A DNA stretch of 40,345 bases from an uncultured Chloroflexota bacterium (GTDB lineage: Bacteria > Chloroflexota > Anaerolineae > Aggregatilineales > Phototrophicaceae): assembly GCA_937988705.1 (NCBI GenBank), contig CALKIA010000620.1, forward strand, positions 1 through 40,345. The letters run 5' to 3'. The notes beneath the pieces are model-generated. The model was not told the origin of the DNA, searched no databases, and was given only the letters and a program-made list of their open reading frames with translations. Of this stretch, positions 16,450 through 24,588 are shown piece after piece (positions within the stretch are counted from its first letter, which is position 1; each line of letters starts with the position of its first letter). A program made the translations under genes and the position numbers.

Positions 16450-17709
16450 CTAAGGAATACGTTTGATCACTTGTGTACCAGCCCACGCACCGCCGAGCAG
16501 GCAGACTGCCCAGACCCATCCATTGAGCCCCAGCGACGGAATCGACGAGAAAAACGCGCCGATGGTGCAGCCCGTTGCCGTCCCCGACCCGTAGCCCATG
16601 ATCAGCCCACCGGCTGCCGCTTGGACAAACCGGATGTTCTGTTTGGGAACCCGAATCTTGAACTCACCCGCGAACAGCGCCGCCAGAAACGAGCCGTAGA
16701 TGATGCCGATGACGAGGAACAACATGTAGTGCAGGACACCGCCATCACCCGGATCAAGGACGCAGCCGGGAATGAGGTTGACGCCGAGCAGCGTGCCGGG
16801 ACCGCCCCCCAAAGCTGTGCTGACGGTAATTCCCCAACGCGACAGCTCCCCGGTAAACCCTAACGGGCGTTCTGACACAAACGTGATCACGTTTAAGCCG
16901 CCCAAAAGCGCGCCGCCGATCAGGATAGGCCAGCCATGCACAAAAATACGCCGTCTGATGTTATTCAGCACGGCAGCGAACGAAGTTTCTGGTTCACTCT
17001 TGAACGGTTGGTCAGGGGCAATTGCGCCGTTGCGATGTTCCCACCACAACACACCCACATAGGCGAGAGCCAGAGCGGCCAGCGTGACGATCAAGGCCCC
17101 GCCGTGCCCAAAAAGATGGGGTAACCAGATGCGCGGACTGTCGGAAATGCTGAATTCATACCACCAGTTCCAGGTGAAGCTCGCTGCCAGCAGCCCCAGA
17201 ATCAGGAAAAAGAACGTGACCCACGAGGCGATGTAGCCTTCGCCCATCCGGTAGACGCTGCCCGAAGCACAGCCCCCAGCGATGACCATGCCAAACCCAA
17301 ACAGCAGCGCTCCAAACAGGGTATGGAGACCCAGAGGCAAAACATGCGCGTCTGGCGGAAACGTCCCAAGCGCCGTATTGGGAACCTGACGTGCCATCAA
17401 GGCGGCAAAACCGACCGTCGCAACTGCCAGCCCAATAATGATCCCTTTGAGATTGCGCCCCTGTCCGAGCAGGAACACATCGCGAAAAGCGCTGGCGAAG
17501 CACAAGCGACTGCGCTGCAAAATGGCTCCGAAAGCCAGCCCGATCACCCAGAACACCCCCATTCGGGTTTCGTTGGAATTAGCAAAAATGTAGATACCAA
17601 TGGCGATCAGTACCGCGATCAACCCTTGCCAGTACCGCCGCCGCTCGGTTTTGCCTGTGGTATACCCGAATGAGTGTGCAAAACCCCCGGCCAGATTTCT
17701 AGCTTGCAT
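16450..17709 (-). CDS. tsuA: YeeE/YedE family thiosulfate transporter (TsuA-like)
   Basis: The polytopic membrane protein of 419 residues has about nine to ten predicted helices. The family's cysteine-bearing loops are visible: QRSRLCFASAFRD (Cys70), AGGCASGSVYRMGEGY (Cys147) and, in the second half, GTATGCTIGAFFSSIP (Cys381). In the characterised TsuA such cysteines pass thiosulfate through the membrane. The pseudo-symmetric second RSRLCF position reads LSRWGI here and has no cysteine. An extra Cys lies in LIPGCVLDPGDGG near residue 320. Its start overlaps the end of the cytoplasmic rhodanese gene by 11 bases, which shows tight translational coupling. Confidence 0.9.
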   Translation of the reverse strand: MQARNLAGGFAHSFGYTTGKTERRRYWQGLIAVLIAIGIYIFANSNETRMGVFWVIGLAFGAILQRSRLCFASAFRDVFLLGQGRNLKGIIIGLAVATVGFAALMARQVPNTALGTFPPDAHVLPLGLHTLFGALLFGFGMVIAGGCASGSVYRMGEGYIASWVTFFFLILGLLAASFTWNWWYEFSISDSPRIWLPHLFGHGGALIVTLAALALAYVGVLWWEHRNGAIAPDQPFKSEPETSFAAVLNNIRRRIFVHGWPILIGGALLGGLNVITFVSERPLGFTGELSRWGITVSTALGGGPGTLLGVNLIPGCVLDPGDGGVLHYMLFLVIGIIYGSFLAALFAGEFKIRVPKQNIRFVQAAAGGLIMGYGSGTATGCTIGAFFSSIPSLGLNGWVWAVCLLGGAWAGTQVIKRIP

Positions 17710-18499
17710 GGAGTGGATTTCCTTCCTTGTGTGACCATTCAGCCCATGAACCGTCGTACATCCGCACGTTTTTGAAACCTAAACTGAGGAGCAGAAAATA
17801 GGTGTGCGCTGCGCGCATGCCACTTTGACAATAGGTGATGATTTCTTTATCGGGGGTAATACCCAGCGCGGCGAGTTCTGACAGTACTTCCGCCGCTGGA
17901 CGAAAAGTTAGTTCGAAATCCGTCCCCAATTCCCAATTCCACGAGATGGCTTTTGGGAGGTGTCCTTTAGCGTATTCAGCGGGCGAACGCACATCCAGTA
18001 GGGCAATACCGGGCGCTGTAAAGTGGTCTTTGACCCAGTCGTGTTCAGCGATGACGCTGTCAACCGGCTCAGGCACAAACGAGGCAGGTTCTGGCAGCTG
18101 AACCTCTGCGGTCGCTGGCAGTTCGGCTGCCGCCCACGCCTCCCAACCGCCGACAAGCAGCGCGACGCGGGGATGCCCATATCGGAGCAGACTCCAGGCG
18201 ATGCGCGCGGAGATTTGCCCGAAATAGTCATCGTAGACCACGACCAGCGTATCCTGACTGATCCCCAGTTTCCCGGCTTTGACCGCGAAGTCGTCTGGTT
18301 CGATGAGCATTCCATCAACACCCTGCCGTGTGTACCGCCAACTGTTCAGATCAACATGAACCGCTTGAGGGATGTGGGCTTCAGCAAAACTCTCAGGCAG
18401 ACGAGCGTCGAGAATGCGTACATTGGGATCATGCGCATGCTGTTGCAGCCACGCGACGGTTACAAGGTGAGCTGGCTCTTCCAAAGCGGATGCTGGCAT
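17699..18499 (-). CDS. sseA: Cytoplasmic two-domain sulfurtransferase (SseA-like)
   Basis: The 266-residue protein lacks a signal peptide. The N-terminal rhodanese domain (about 10-125, LDARLPESFAEAHIPQAVH) has no catalytic Cys. The C-terminal domain (about 145-262) carries TYCQSGMRAAHTYFLLLSLG, catalytic Cys near 224. It is the first gene of the operon and has an AAAAGGAG ribosome-binding site. It shares its loop type with the exported rhodanese of the same operon, suggesting an inside and an outside enzyme for the same sulfur pathway. The role in accepting or redistributing imported sulfane sulfur is inferred. Confidence 0.91.
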   Translation of the reverse strand: MPASALEEPAHLVTVAWLQQHAHDPNVRILDARLPESFAEAHIPQAVHVDLNSWRYTRQGVDGMLIEPDDFAVKAGKLGISQDTLVVVYDDYFGQISARIAWSLLRYGHPRVALLVGGWEAWAAAELPATAEVQLPEPASFVPEPVDSVIAEHDWVKDHFTAPGIALLDVRSPAEYAKGHLPKAISWNWELGTDFELTFRPAAEVLSELAALGITPDKEIITYCQSGMRAAHTYFLLLSLGFKNVRMYDGSWAEWSHKEGNPLHAS

Positions 18500-18545
18500 G
18501 GTTCGTCGTTCTCCTTTTCTGCCGCTGCAGACACGGCAAACAAAA

Positions 18546-18572
18546 AACGCCCCAGATAATCTCCGGGGCGTT
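18546..18572 (-). terminator. Terminator-like hairpin overlapping the sulfur-operon promoter
   Basis: AACGCCCC pairs with GGGGCGTT around an AT-rich loop with two more inner pairs, and on the minus strand a TTTTTTG run follows (six Ts counting the stem end). Its 5' arm contains the -10 box of the predicted promoter. It could stop read-through from upstream, or be left over from duplication of the neighbouring hairpin. Confidence 0.6.
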
Positions 18573-18581
18573 CTTTGTCAA
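18553..18581 (-). promoter_or_regulatory. Candidate promoter of the sulfur operon
   Basis: On the minus strand TTGACA (18576-18581) and TATCTG (18553-18558) are 17 bases apart. The predicted start is about 45 bases before the first gene's start codon. The -35 box is perfect and the -10 box is 4 of 6. Confidence 0.55.
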
Positions 18582-18593
18582 TGAGAACAAAAA

Positions 18594-18615
18594 CGCCCCG
18601 GCGATTGCCGGGGCG
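18594..18615 (-). terminator. Rho-independent terminator upstream of the sulfur operon
   Basis: CGCCCCGGC and its perfect complement form a 9-bp GC-rich stem with a 4-base loop, followed on the minus strand by TTTTTG. It would insulate the sulfur operon from minus-strand transcription coming from the repeat region. No intact gene is seen that it would terminate. Confidence 0.75.
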
Positions 18616-18820
18616 CATGGTCGTCAGAAACTCGTCAAGATTCTAGCAATGCGAACACCCGGCTGATGTGAGAGCCATACAACAACACATACAACAGGGT
18701 TGCGCAGACATAAATCGCATTACAGAGTCCAAATCTGGTTCGGAATGGCGAAAAGATAACTGCTTGTTTTCCGGGTGTCAAATTTTGATGAGATTGGAGT
18801 TATGTGAGAAGCAGAAGAGC

Positions 18821-18943
18821 CTACTAACCATTGGTGCTAGTTCGTGGTTCTAAACAGATGGTATGGGATCTGTAGGGGCAAGGCATGCCTTGCCCCTACG
18901 AAAATCTTCTCTCAAATTGGCAACTAGCACCAATGGTTACTAG
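18821..18943. repeat. MITE-like element with terminal inverted repeats and palindromic core
   Basis: The ends, 18821-18842 and 18922-18943, are inverted repeats of 22 bases with one mismatch (inner part AACTAGCACCAATGGTTA). In the centre, 18872-18899 is a perfect 28-bp palindrome beginning GTAGGGGCAAGG. The element is about 123 bases with no coding capacity. This is the structure of a miniature inverted-repeat element mobilised by a transposase elsewhere. No transposase was seen in the window. Confidence 0.75.
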
Positions 18944-19042
18944 CGGCTGTATTTCAAACAGCGTCTAGTTGCTCGATCCAGTAGATCGTCGCAAATTAAT
19001 CGTCGGGACACGATAGATCGTATGCGCCGATTTTTCTCGTAA

Positions 19043-19062
19043 GGACAAGGCCTACCTTGTCC
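19043..19062. repeat. Short palindromic repeat unit
   Basis: GGACAAGG, a CCTA loop and CCTTGTCC form an 8-bp perfect stem. A GTCCCTAC tail follows, like the end of the TGTAGGGGC family found elsewhere in the window, so this is probably a diverged member. Confidence 0.5.
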
Positions 19063-19111
19063 GCGTCCCTACACAGCGAATTAAAGGTTTGCCAGACGGG
19101 ACACTGAACAT

Positions 19112-19224
19112 AGGTTCCCGAAAGAAATCCAAGAACAACACTAGGGGCGCAGCTCTGTGTCGCCCGAAAAACGGCAGACATAGAGGTCTGGCCCTCCATA
19201 AACCCTTTCGGTAAAGCACTTTGG
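19112..19224. repeat. Diverged copy of the 40176-40296 repeat
   Basis: It aligns along its length with the element at the right end of the window: TAGGTTC-CGAAA-AAATCCA, then TAGGGGCGCA-CTGTGT-CGCCCGAAA, then AGAC-TAGAGGTCT, then CTTTCG. Paired stems are partly lost, so it is an old copy. Confidence 0.65.
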
Positions 19225-19311
19225 TGCGCCACGCGAGGCAGAATGATCACATTGAGGAAATACACCTCTTGATTGGAGGGTTGGTACAACCAACTGCAGC
19301 TACGTAACGGA

Positions 19312-20361
19312 TCACGTCATCCGCCGGACCGATTCGCGCTCGATCAGCTTCCACTCACTTTGAACAAACCGACCATTTCCGGATACTTGACCGTCAATTC
19401 GCTCAAACAAGAGAGCCACGGCCTGCCGCCCAATGTGGGTAAGATCGCGCGCGATGAGGGTTAGCGACGGTTGGACGATGGTCGACTCGGGGATATCGTC
19501 AAAACCCATAAAACTAAAGTCGTCGGGGATGCGATAGCCACGGGCGTACGTTTCCTTCATGGCCCCAATCGCCATGAGCGAGTTCGAGGAAAAGATGGCG
19601 TCAGGCGGGTTTTTCTGGTCTAAAATCGTCCGCATGGCTCTCTGCCCACCTTCGGTTGTGAATTCCACCTTTTGCACCCATCCGTGTTTGATGGACAACC
19701 CAGCGTCTGCCATGGCGCGTTTGTATCCCTTGAGACGAGCCGGGCCGGGGGGCATATCATCGGCGACACCAATAAAACCAATACGGCGGTGCCCGGCGAC
19801 CTTAATCAGCCACGTGACCGCTTCGTACGTGGCAGGCTCACTGGTTCCCCCAATGACATCAATGAGCGGGTGTGTGACCTGAGCGCCAATCGCCACAATG
19901 GGAATGTCACTGCGTCGGATAAAGTGATCGATTTCCTGATTCGTGAGGCGGTGCGGTGCCATGATAATGCCATCCACCGGACGACGCAGAATTGAACGCA
20001 GGAAACGCGCTTCGTTCTCGTACAGATGGTCGCTGTTTGAGATGAGGACTTCGTAATCCCGCGCTCCGGCAAAATCCTGAATTGAGCGCACAATTGGGTG
20101 ATAGAAGGCATTGGAAATATCCCCAATCATGACCGCGATCATCTGTGTTTGCTGCGTGCGGAGGCTGCGCGCAATCATATTCGGCTGATATTCGAGCTGT
20201 TGTACCGCGTCCAGAATCCGCTGTCGGGTTTCATCACTGATGGGAATGAACGAATCAGAACCGTTCAGCACACGGGATACCGTGCTCTGGGCGACTCCTG
20301 CCAGTTTGGCAACGTCATGCATGGTCGGGTTGTTCAAGCGATCGCGCGTTTTTCGAGGCAT
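19312..20361 (-). CDS. LacI-family regulator of the ribose-type ABC importer
   Basis: The protein is 349 residues from the ATG at 20361, chosen because the LacI domain begins only a dozen residues later; a longer frame adds 15 unlikely residues. Residues about 13-68 are a canonical LacI DNA-binding domain (TMHDVAKLAGVAQSTVSRVL, then ETRQRILDAVQQLEYQPN). A sugar-binding effector domain follows (MIGDISNAFYHPIVRSIQDF, RRPVDGIIMAPH, GHRRIGFIG, PDAIFSSNSLMAIGAMK). It lies 275 bases downstream of the binding-protein gene in the same orientation. It probably represses the importer through the palindrome at 24267-24288. Confidence 0.92.
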   Translation of the reverse strand: MPRKTRDRLNNPTMHDVAKLAGVAQSTVSRVLNGSDSFIPISDETRQRILDAVQQLEYQPNMIARSLRTQQTQMIAVMIGDISNAFYHPIVRSIQDFAGARDYEVLISNSDHLYENEARFLRSILRRPVDGIIMAPHRLTNQEIDHFIRRSDIPIVAIGAQVTHPLIDVIGGTSEPATYEAVTWLIKVAGHRRIGFIGVADDMPPGPARLKGYKRAMADAGLSIKHGWVQKVEFTTEGGQRAMRTILDQKNPPDAIFSSNSLMAIGAMKETYARGYRIPDDFSFMGFDDIPESTIVQPSLTLIARDLTHIGRQAVALLFERIDGQVSGNGRFVQSEWKLIERESVRRMT

Positions 20362-20505
20362 AACATCTTGGTTTCTGTGACTTGATCCGTACGCAATGCG
20401 AAGCATTATAGAGGGAATGACCGCAAACCGAACGGATATTCATCATCTCCCTATCCGCCCTGTGTCACGTTGAACGCCGCCCAGTCTGGATCGTGAGCAG
20501 GATGC

Positions 20506-20535
20506 ACAACGGAACGTCTGACGACATTCCGTTGT
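20506..20535. other. Inverted repeat before the LacI gene
   Basis: ACAACGGAA and its exact complement are separated by 12 bases. There is no T-run on the minus strand. It may be a transcript hairpin or a protein site; the function is not clear. Confidence 0.4.
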
Positions 20536-20592
20536 CTTTGCCGTTTGCGTCAACTACACTAAAAGAAGGTTGTGCCCCAACCTATCAATGGT

Positions 20593-20624
20593 GGGCAGAG
20601 GAATACGACAATATTCCCCTGCCC
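20593..20624 (-). terminator. Hairpin after the binding-protein gene
   Basis: GGGCAG-GGAATA and its complement form a 13-base stem with one mismatch and a 6-base loop, 13 bases after the stop codon of the importer operon. No T-run follows directly, so termination may be partial. Confidence 0.5.
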
Positions 20625-20636
20625 CGCTCCGGCAAG

Positions 20637-21620
20637 TTAACTGGAGCGCCAGAACTGGCTGTTCGACTGGTTGATAACCACCACACCCGTATCGACATTG
20701 GGGGGAAGCGGCGAAATTCCAGCGCTCGCCCAATCCGATACAGACTCGATCATATTGTTCCGCACCATATAGAGGAACAGCAGCCCCCAGAAGCCCATTT
20801 GCCACGTACCCTGCGCAAGCGTTGCACCGAGCTGACCGCTGTCGATCAGGTCAAGCGTGCCTTCATCGAAATCGAAGCCAATGTGCACGATCTGATCGCT
20901 TAAGCCTGCTTCCCGGATTGCCTGTGCGGCGCCGATGGCGGCCTGAGCATTGCTGCTGAAGACGGCCCGCACATCGGGGTCAGCTTGCAGCAGTGCAGAT
21001 AACCCACTCGCCGCCTGTTCAGAGGTGTTTTGGTTATCGACAATGAATTGATCACCACTGATGATGTTTCGGTATTCTGCCGCCAGGGTTTCCAGAAAAC
21101 CCTGCGTCCGCTGCGCCAGATTGTTCTGCGAGGGGACGGTGACGACGGCCGCTTTCCCCGACTCGAGCAGTGAACCGATATAGCGAGCCGCGACCACACC
21201 AGCGTAGTAGTTGCCTGTACCGAGAAACGCATAGCGCTTGCTCAACGGAGAATCGGCGTCAAAAGTCACCAACGGAACCCCCGACTCAATCGCGGCATTG
21301 ATCGTCGGCTGCAGCGCGTCGGCCTGAATGACGGTGAGCAAAATACCATCGGGTTGTTGTCCCAGGGTTTCCTCCAATACGCGCACTTCGGCAGTTGTGT
21401 CATATTCCGGCGTGCCGACGTACTGGACATTGACTCCGAGATATTCGGCGGCGTCCTGCATCCCGCGAAAAGCATCGACCCAATAGCTGATCCCGGATAG
21501 GAATGTGACCATATAGTAGGTCTGCTCCTGCTGCGCTTTGGCGGGCTGAATACCCCGCGAGGCCAGCATCGCCATCATTCCTGCCATCGTCGAAGTCTTC
21601 AAAAATTCTCGTCTATTCAT
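20637..21620 (-). CDS. Ribose-type sugar-binding protein with Tat-like signal
   Basis: In this 327-residue protein the N-terminus MNRREFLKTSTMAGMMAM has an RR-x-F-L pattern like a twin-arginine signal, followed by a hydrophobic stretch and AKA-QQ. The mature part is a family 4 periplasmic binding protein (RbsB-like): ISYWVDAFRGMQDAAEYLGV, QPDGILLTVIQADALQPTI, GVPLVTFDAD, and AVFSSNAQAAIGAAQAI. It is the third gene of the importer operon, 50 bases after the permease gene. The exact sugar is not deducible. Confidence 0.92.
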   Translation of the reverse strand: MNRREFLKTSTMAGMMAMLASRGIQPAKAQQEQTYYMVTFLSGISYWVDAFRGMQDAAEYLGVNVQYVGTPEYDTTAEVRVLEETLGQQPDGILLTVIQADALQPTINAAIESGVPLVTFDADSPLSKRYAFLGTGNYYAGVVAARYIGSLLESGKAAVVTVPSQNNLAQRTQGFLETLAAEYRNIISGDQFIVDNQNTSEQAASGLSALLQADPDVRAVFSSNAQAAIGAAQAIREAGLSDQIVHIGFDFDEGTLDLIDSGQLGATLAQGTWQMGFWGLLFLYMVRNNMIESVSDWASAGISPLPPNVDTGVVVINQSNSQFWRSS

Positions 21621-21670
21621 GTTCAGCCTTTCCCAAATATCCGAATAAAAGCTTTGTCCCGCGAGTTTGG

Positions 21671-22699
21671 TCAGACAGTTTTCCGACCACGTGATCTGAG
21701 CTGCCAGCGTTGGCTGAGTGTGTCGAAACCAACGGCCAGCAGCAGTACCACCCCTGTTGTAAGCTGCTGCCAGTAGACTGGCACACGCAGCAGGATCATG
21801 GCGTTATTGATGAAACCCACAAAGATCAAGCCGAACAAGCCACCGATGACCGTTCCTTTACCGCCGCGCAGGCTGCATCCACCAATGATGCAGGCCGCAA
21901 TGATGCGTAGTTCTTCCCCCATACCCGTGCCCGGATCGCCGACCGTAAACCGGGACACAGAGAGCACGCCGGCCAGAGCCGCGAGAAAACCGGAGAGCAG
22001 ATAGACGCCAATCTTCACGCGATCCACGTTGATACCTGACAACCGCGCCGCCTCTTCGTTGCCGCCGACATAGTAGATTTGGCGCATAGCGGCCGACCGT
22101 CGCATCAGTAAGTCGCCAATGATGATGGCGAATAACGCGATCAGGATGAGATTGGGGATGTCAAACGTCTTGCCCTGTCCAAATACGTAGAATTCGGACG
22201 GTAATCCGGCAATCGTCGTGCCGCCAGTCAGAGCGAGGCTGATGCCACGCGCGATGCCCATCATGCCCAGCGTCGTAATGAACGGATTGATCTGCGCCTT
22301 GGTGATGAGGATTCCGTTGATGAGCCCCGCCAAGATGCCGCTACCTACACCGAGCAGCATCGACAGCGGAATGGGAAGTTCAGCTCGTAAAGCGATCGCT
22401 GTGACGACACCACCCATCGCAAAGACGGACCCGACCGAGAGGTCGAAACCACCGGATACCAGGGCGGCCGTCATGCCAACCACGATGATGGCCGATGTCG
22501 CAAAACCCAGGCTAATCGCATTGAGGTTGGGGATGGTGAAAAAGCGCCCCGTCGTCAGTTGGAGCGCAATACCGATGACGAGGATCATACCCACCAAGGT
22601 AAATTCGCGCGCGCGCAGCATACGCATAACGAAATTTCGCTGTGCGCTCACTGCTTTGGGCGCAGATGTATTCTTGTCCAAAGAGGTTGCATTTTGCAT
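21671..22699 (-). CDS. Ribose-type ABC transporter permease (RbsC family)
   Basis: The protein is 342 residues from the ATG at 22699. Upstream codons in this frame overlap the ATPase gene and are not supported. About nine to ten hydrophobic helices are visible, with the RbsC/XylH signature regions GGFDLSVGSVFAMGGVVTAI, LINGILITKAQINPFITTLG and RLSGINVDRVKIGVYLLSG. It starts 7 bases after the ATPase stop codon, so translation is coupled. Confidence 0.93.
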   Translation of the reverse strand: MQNATSLDKNTSAPKAVSAQRNFVMRMLRAREFTLVGMILVIGIALQLTTGRFFTIPNLNAISLGFATSAIIVVGMTAALVSGGFDLSVGSVFAMGGVVTAIALRAELPIPLSMLLGVGSGILAGLINGILITKAQINPFITTLGMMGIARGISLALTGGTTIAGLPSEFYVFGQGKTFDIPNLILIALFAIIIGDLLMRRSAAMRQIYYVGGNEEAARLSGINVDRVKIGVYLLSGFLAALAGVLSVSRFTVGDPGTGMGEELRIIAACIIGGCSLRGGKGTVIGGLFGLIFVGFINNAMILLRVPVYWQQLTTGVVLLLAVGFDTLSQRWQLRSRGRKTV

Positions 22700-22706
22700 A
22701 AGTTGA

Positions 22707-24203
22707 TTACTCGCTTGTTTGACCACTGGCAACACGCATAATTTTTTCCTCGGTTGCTGCTTCAGCCTTAAATTCAGCGACAATCGCGCCGTCGTGCATG
22801 ACAAAAATCCGGTCACACATCCCCAGTACTTCGGGCAGCTCGGAAGAAATCAGGACAACCCCAACTCCGGAATCGGCGAGCGTGCGCAACAGGAAGTGGA
22901 TTTCTCGTTTCGCACCAACGTCGATACCGCGGGTCGGCTCATCGACGATGAGAATTTTGGGGTGGATGGCGAGCCATTTGGCGACCAGCACTTTTTGTTG
23001 GTTACCGCCGCTCAAACGGCGCACTTCTTGCTCGATATTCAGGGTGCTGATGTTCAACTGCTGCACCGACTTTTCAGCCAGCACGCGTTCTTTGGCTGCT
23101 TGGACGAACCCACCGCTGCTGACTTCATGAAGCACGGTTACGGCGACATTCAAGCGCAAGCTCATCTCCAGAAAGACGCCGGCCGCCTTGCGATCTTCGG
23201 GCAGATAACCGATGCCATGTTCAATGGCCTGCTTGGGCGACTCGATATCAATCGGGGTGCCGTCGAGGATGATTTGCCCGGAAAGTTTGCGATCTGCGCC
23301 GAAGATCGCCCGCGCCAGTTCGGTGCGTCCCGCGCCGATCAACCCCGCAAAACCGACAATTTCTCCTTGATGTAGTTCGAAGCTGTTCTGCGCGGCGAAC
23401 CGCGAGCCGCACAAATCCTGGACTTGAAGGAGTGGTTTGCCAATTTGCTCGCTGCGCTGCGGATAGAGCGTTCCCAGGTCACGTCCCACCATCATTCGGA
23501 TGAGGGCATCTGGAGAGGTCGTGCTGATTGGGTGAGTGCCAACGTATTTGCCATCCCGCAGCACCGTGACACGATCAGCGACGGCAAACACCTCTTTGAG
23601 CTTATGGCTAATGTAGAGTATTCCCAGGCCATCATCCGCCAGCCGCCGCAGCAAGCCTAACAGCATATCCGCTTCACGGTCGGTGAGCGCTGACGTCGGC
23701 TCGTCGAGGATCAGAACTTTGCATTGGCGTGACAGGGCTTTGGCAATTTCGACGAGCTGCTGATGGGCGATGGACAGATCGCCGACCAGCGTATGCGGAT
23801 CAAGATCAATGTTCAGGGCACGAATCGCCTGTTCCGCGTTTCGGAAAAGTTCACCGTAACGCACCATACCGAAGCGATCCGTAGGTAAGCGTCCCGGAAA
23901 GAGATTTTCGGCCACGCTGAGAGTCGGCACCATATTGAGTTCTTGGTAGACGATCGCGATCCCATGCGCTAGAGCCTGATGCGGTGTTAGAAAGGTGGCG
24001 CGTTGTCCCTCCAGCCAAAGTTCGCCTGTATCGGGTGCGATCACACCAGCCAGAATTTTCATGAGGGTGCTTTTACCGGCGCCGTTTTCACCCATGACGG
24101 CATGAATCTCCCCGCGCAGCAGGTCCAGATGCACGTTATCGAGTGCCCGTGTGCCCGGAAATTCTTTCGTAATCCCGCGTGCTTCTAGCAGTGGTTGCTT
24201 CAT
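22707..24203 (-). CDS. Two-domain sugar ABC transporter ATPase (RbsA family)
   Basis: The protein is 498 residues from the ATG at 24203; a TTG 11 codons earlier is possible. The first ATPase half has Walker A GENGAGKST, signature LSIAHQQLVEIAKAL and Walker B VLILDEPTSAL. The second half has a degenerate P-loop GLIGAGRTEL, LSGGNQQKVLVAKWL and ILIVDEPTRGIDVGAK, as is normal in RbsA/MglA. It is the first gene of the importer operon and powers uptake of a monosaccharide or similar small ligand. Confidence 0.95.
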   Translation of the reverse strand: MKQPLLEARGITKEFPGTRALDNVHLDLLRGEIHAVMGENGAGKSTLMKILAGVIAPDTGELWLEGQRATFLTPHQALAHGIAIVYQELNMVPTLSVAENLFPGRLPTDRFGMVRYGELFRNAEQAIRALNIDLDPHTLVGDLSIAHQQLVEIAKALSRQCKVLILDEPTSALTDREADMLLGLLRRLADDGLGILYISHKLKEVFAVADRVTVLRDGKYVGTHPISTTSPDALIRMMVGRDLGTLYPQRSEQIGKPLLQVQDLCGSRFAAQNSFELHQGEIVGFAGLIGAGRTELARAIFGADRKLSGQIILDGTPIDIESPKQAIEHGIGYLPEDRKAAGVFLEMSLRLNVAVTVLHEVSSGGFVQAAKERVLAEKSVQQLNISTLNIEQEVRRLSGGNQQKVLVAKWLAIHPKILIVDEPTRGIDVGAKREIHFLLRTLADSGVGVVLISSELPEVLGMCDRIFVMHDGAIVAEFKAEAATEEKIMRVASGQTSE

Positions 24204-24266
24204 AATATATGTGAACTTTTTAATACTGAGAATCAAGCGAACTCAAATAATCTACAACTGGTACCG

Positions 24267-24288
24267 ATACAGCATACGTATGCGGTAT
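24267..24288. promoter_or_regulatory. LacI-type operator of the ribose-type importer
   Basis: The core GCATACGTATGC is a perfect palindrome with a central CG, and ATAC/GTAT flanks extend it to 22 bases with one mismatched pair. It sits directly downstream of the predicted transcription start, as O1 does in the other sugar operon. Confidence 0.75.
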
Positions 24289-24296
24289 TTGCAGGT

Positions 24297-24325
24297 ACTA
24301 TAGTGCACTTCGAAAATCATGTCAA
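24297..24325 (-). promoter_or_regulatory. Promoter of the ribose-type importer operon
   Basis: On the minus strand TTGACA (24320-24325) and TATAGT (24297-24302) are 17 bases apart, giving a strong sigma-70 type promoter. The leader to the ATPase gene is about 85 bases and contains the operator. Confidence 0.8.
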
Positions 24326-24588
24326 TATCTTGCTCTTTCGGGAGTGGCCAAACCCATATAGATAGAGGATCGTGGCTGTGATAGCCATGAAGCTAACTCA
24401 GAACCGTTAAGTGGCCCCGGACTCACGAAAAGCCCAGTTCACATCCCTCTGATCCGCTCTGAGTTGCTGCCTAGCAGCCAAAATTACAGCTCACGGCTTG
24501 GTATTGAAGCAGTCGACACACTGGTTCATCGCCCGTGACTTCTGCATCGTTAAGACTCTGTCTCTGCAACGGCTCTAGGTGTTTTTCT
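24326..24588. other. Spacer without recognised features
   Basis: No supported coding or structured element was found between the importer promoter and the peptidase remnant. Short frames here continue from the broken peptidase and are not conserved-looking. Confidence 0.5.

Larger units (their letters stand above)
18616..19311. other. 700-base spacer without genes, filled with palindromic repeats
   Basis: Apart from the three repeat units listed separately nothing coding was found; frames are short and broken on both strands. The segment 18650-18820 shows no recognisable element. Confidence 0.7.

Noticed and set aside
18616..18820. tRNA or small RNA gene ending at the terminator at 18594-18615
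   Set aside because: No cloverleaf, promoter pair or other RNA structure was found upstream on the minus strand.
18821..19224. CRISPR array
   Set aside because: The repeats are palindromic elements of different length and sequence, not regularly spaced identical repeats with unique spacers.
22218..22706. 162-codon plus-strand frame, rich in Met, Pro and Ser
   Set aside because: Antisense to the RbsC-type permease; composition reflects complement of a membrane protein.
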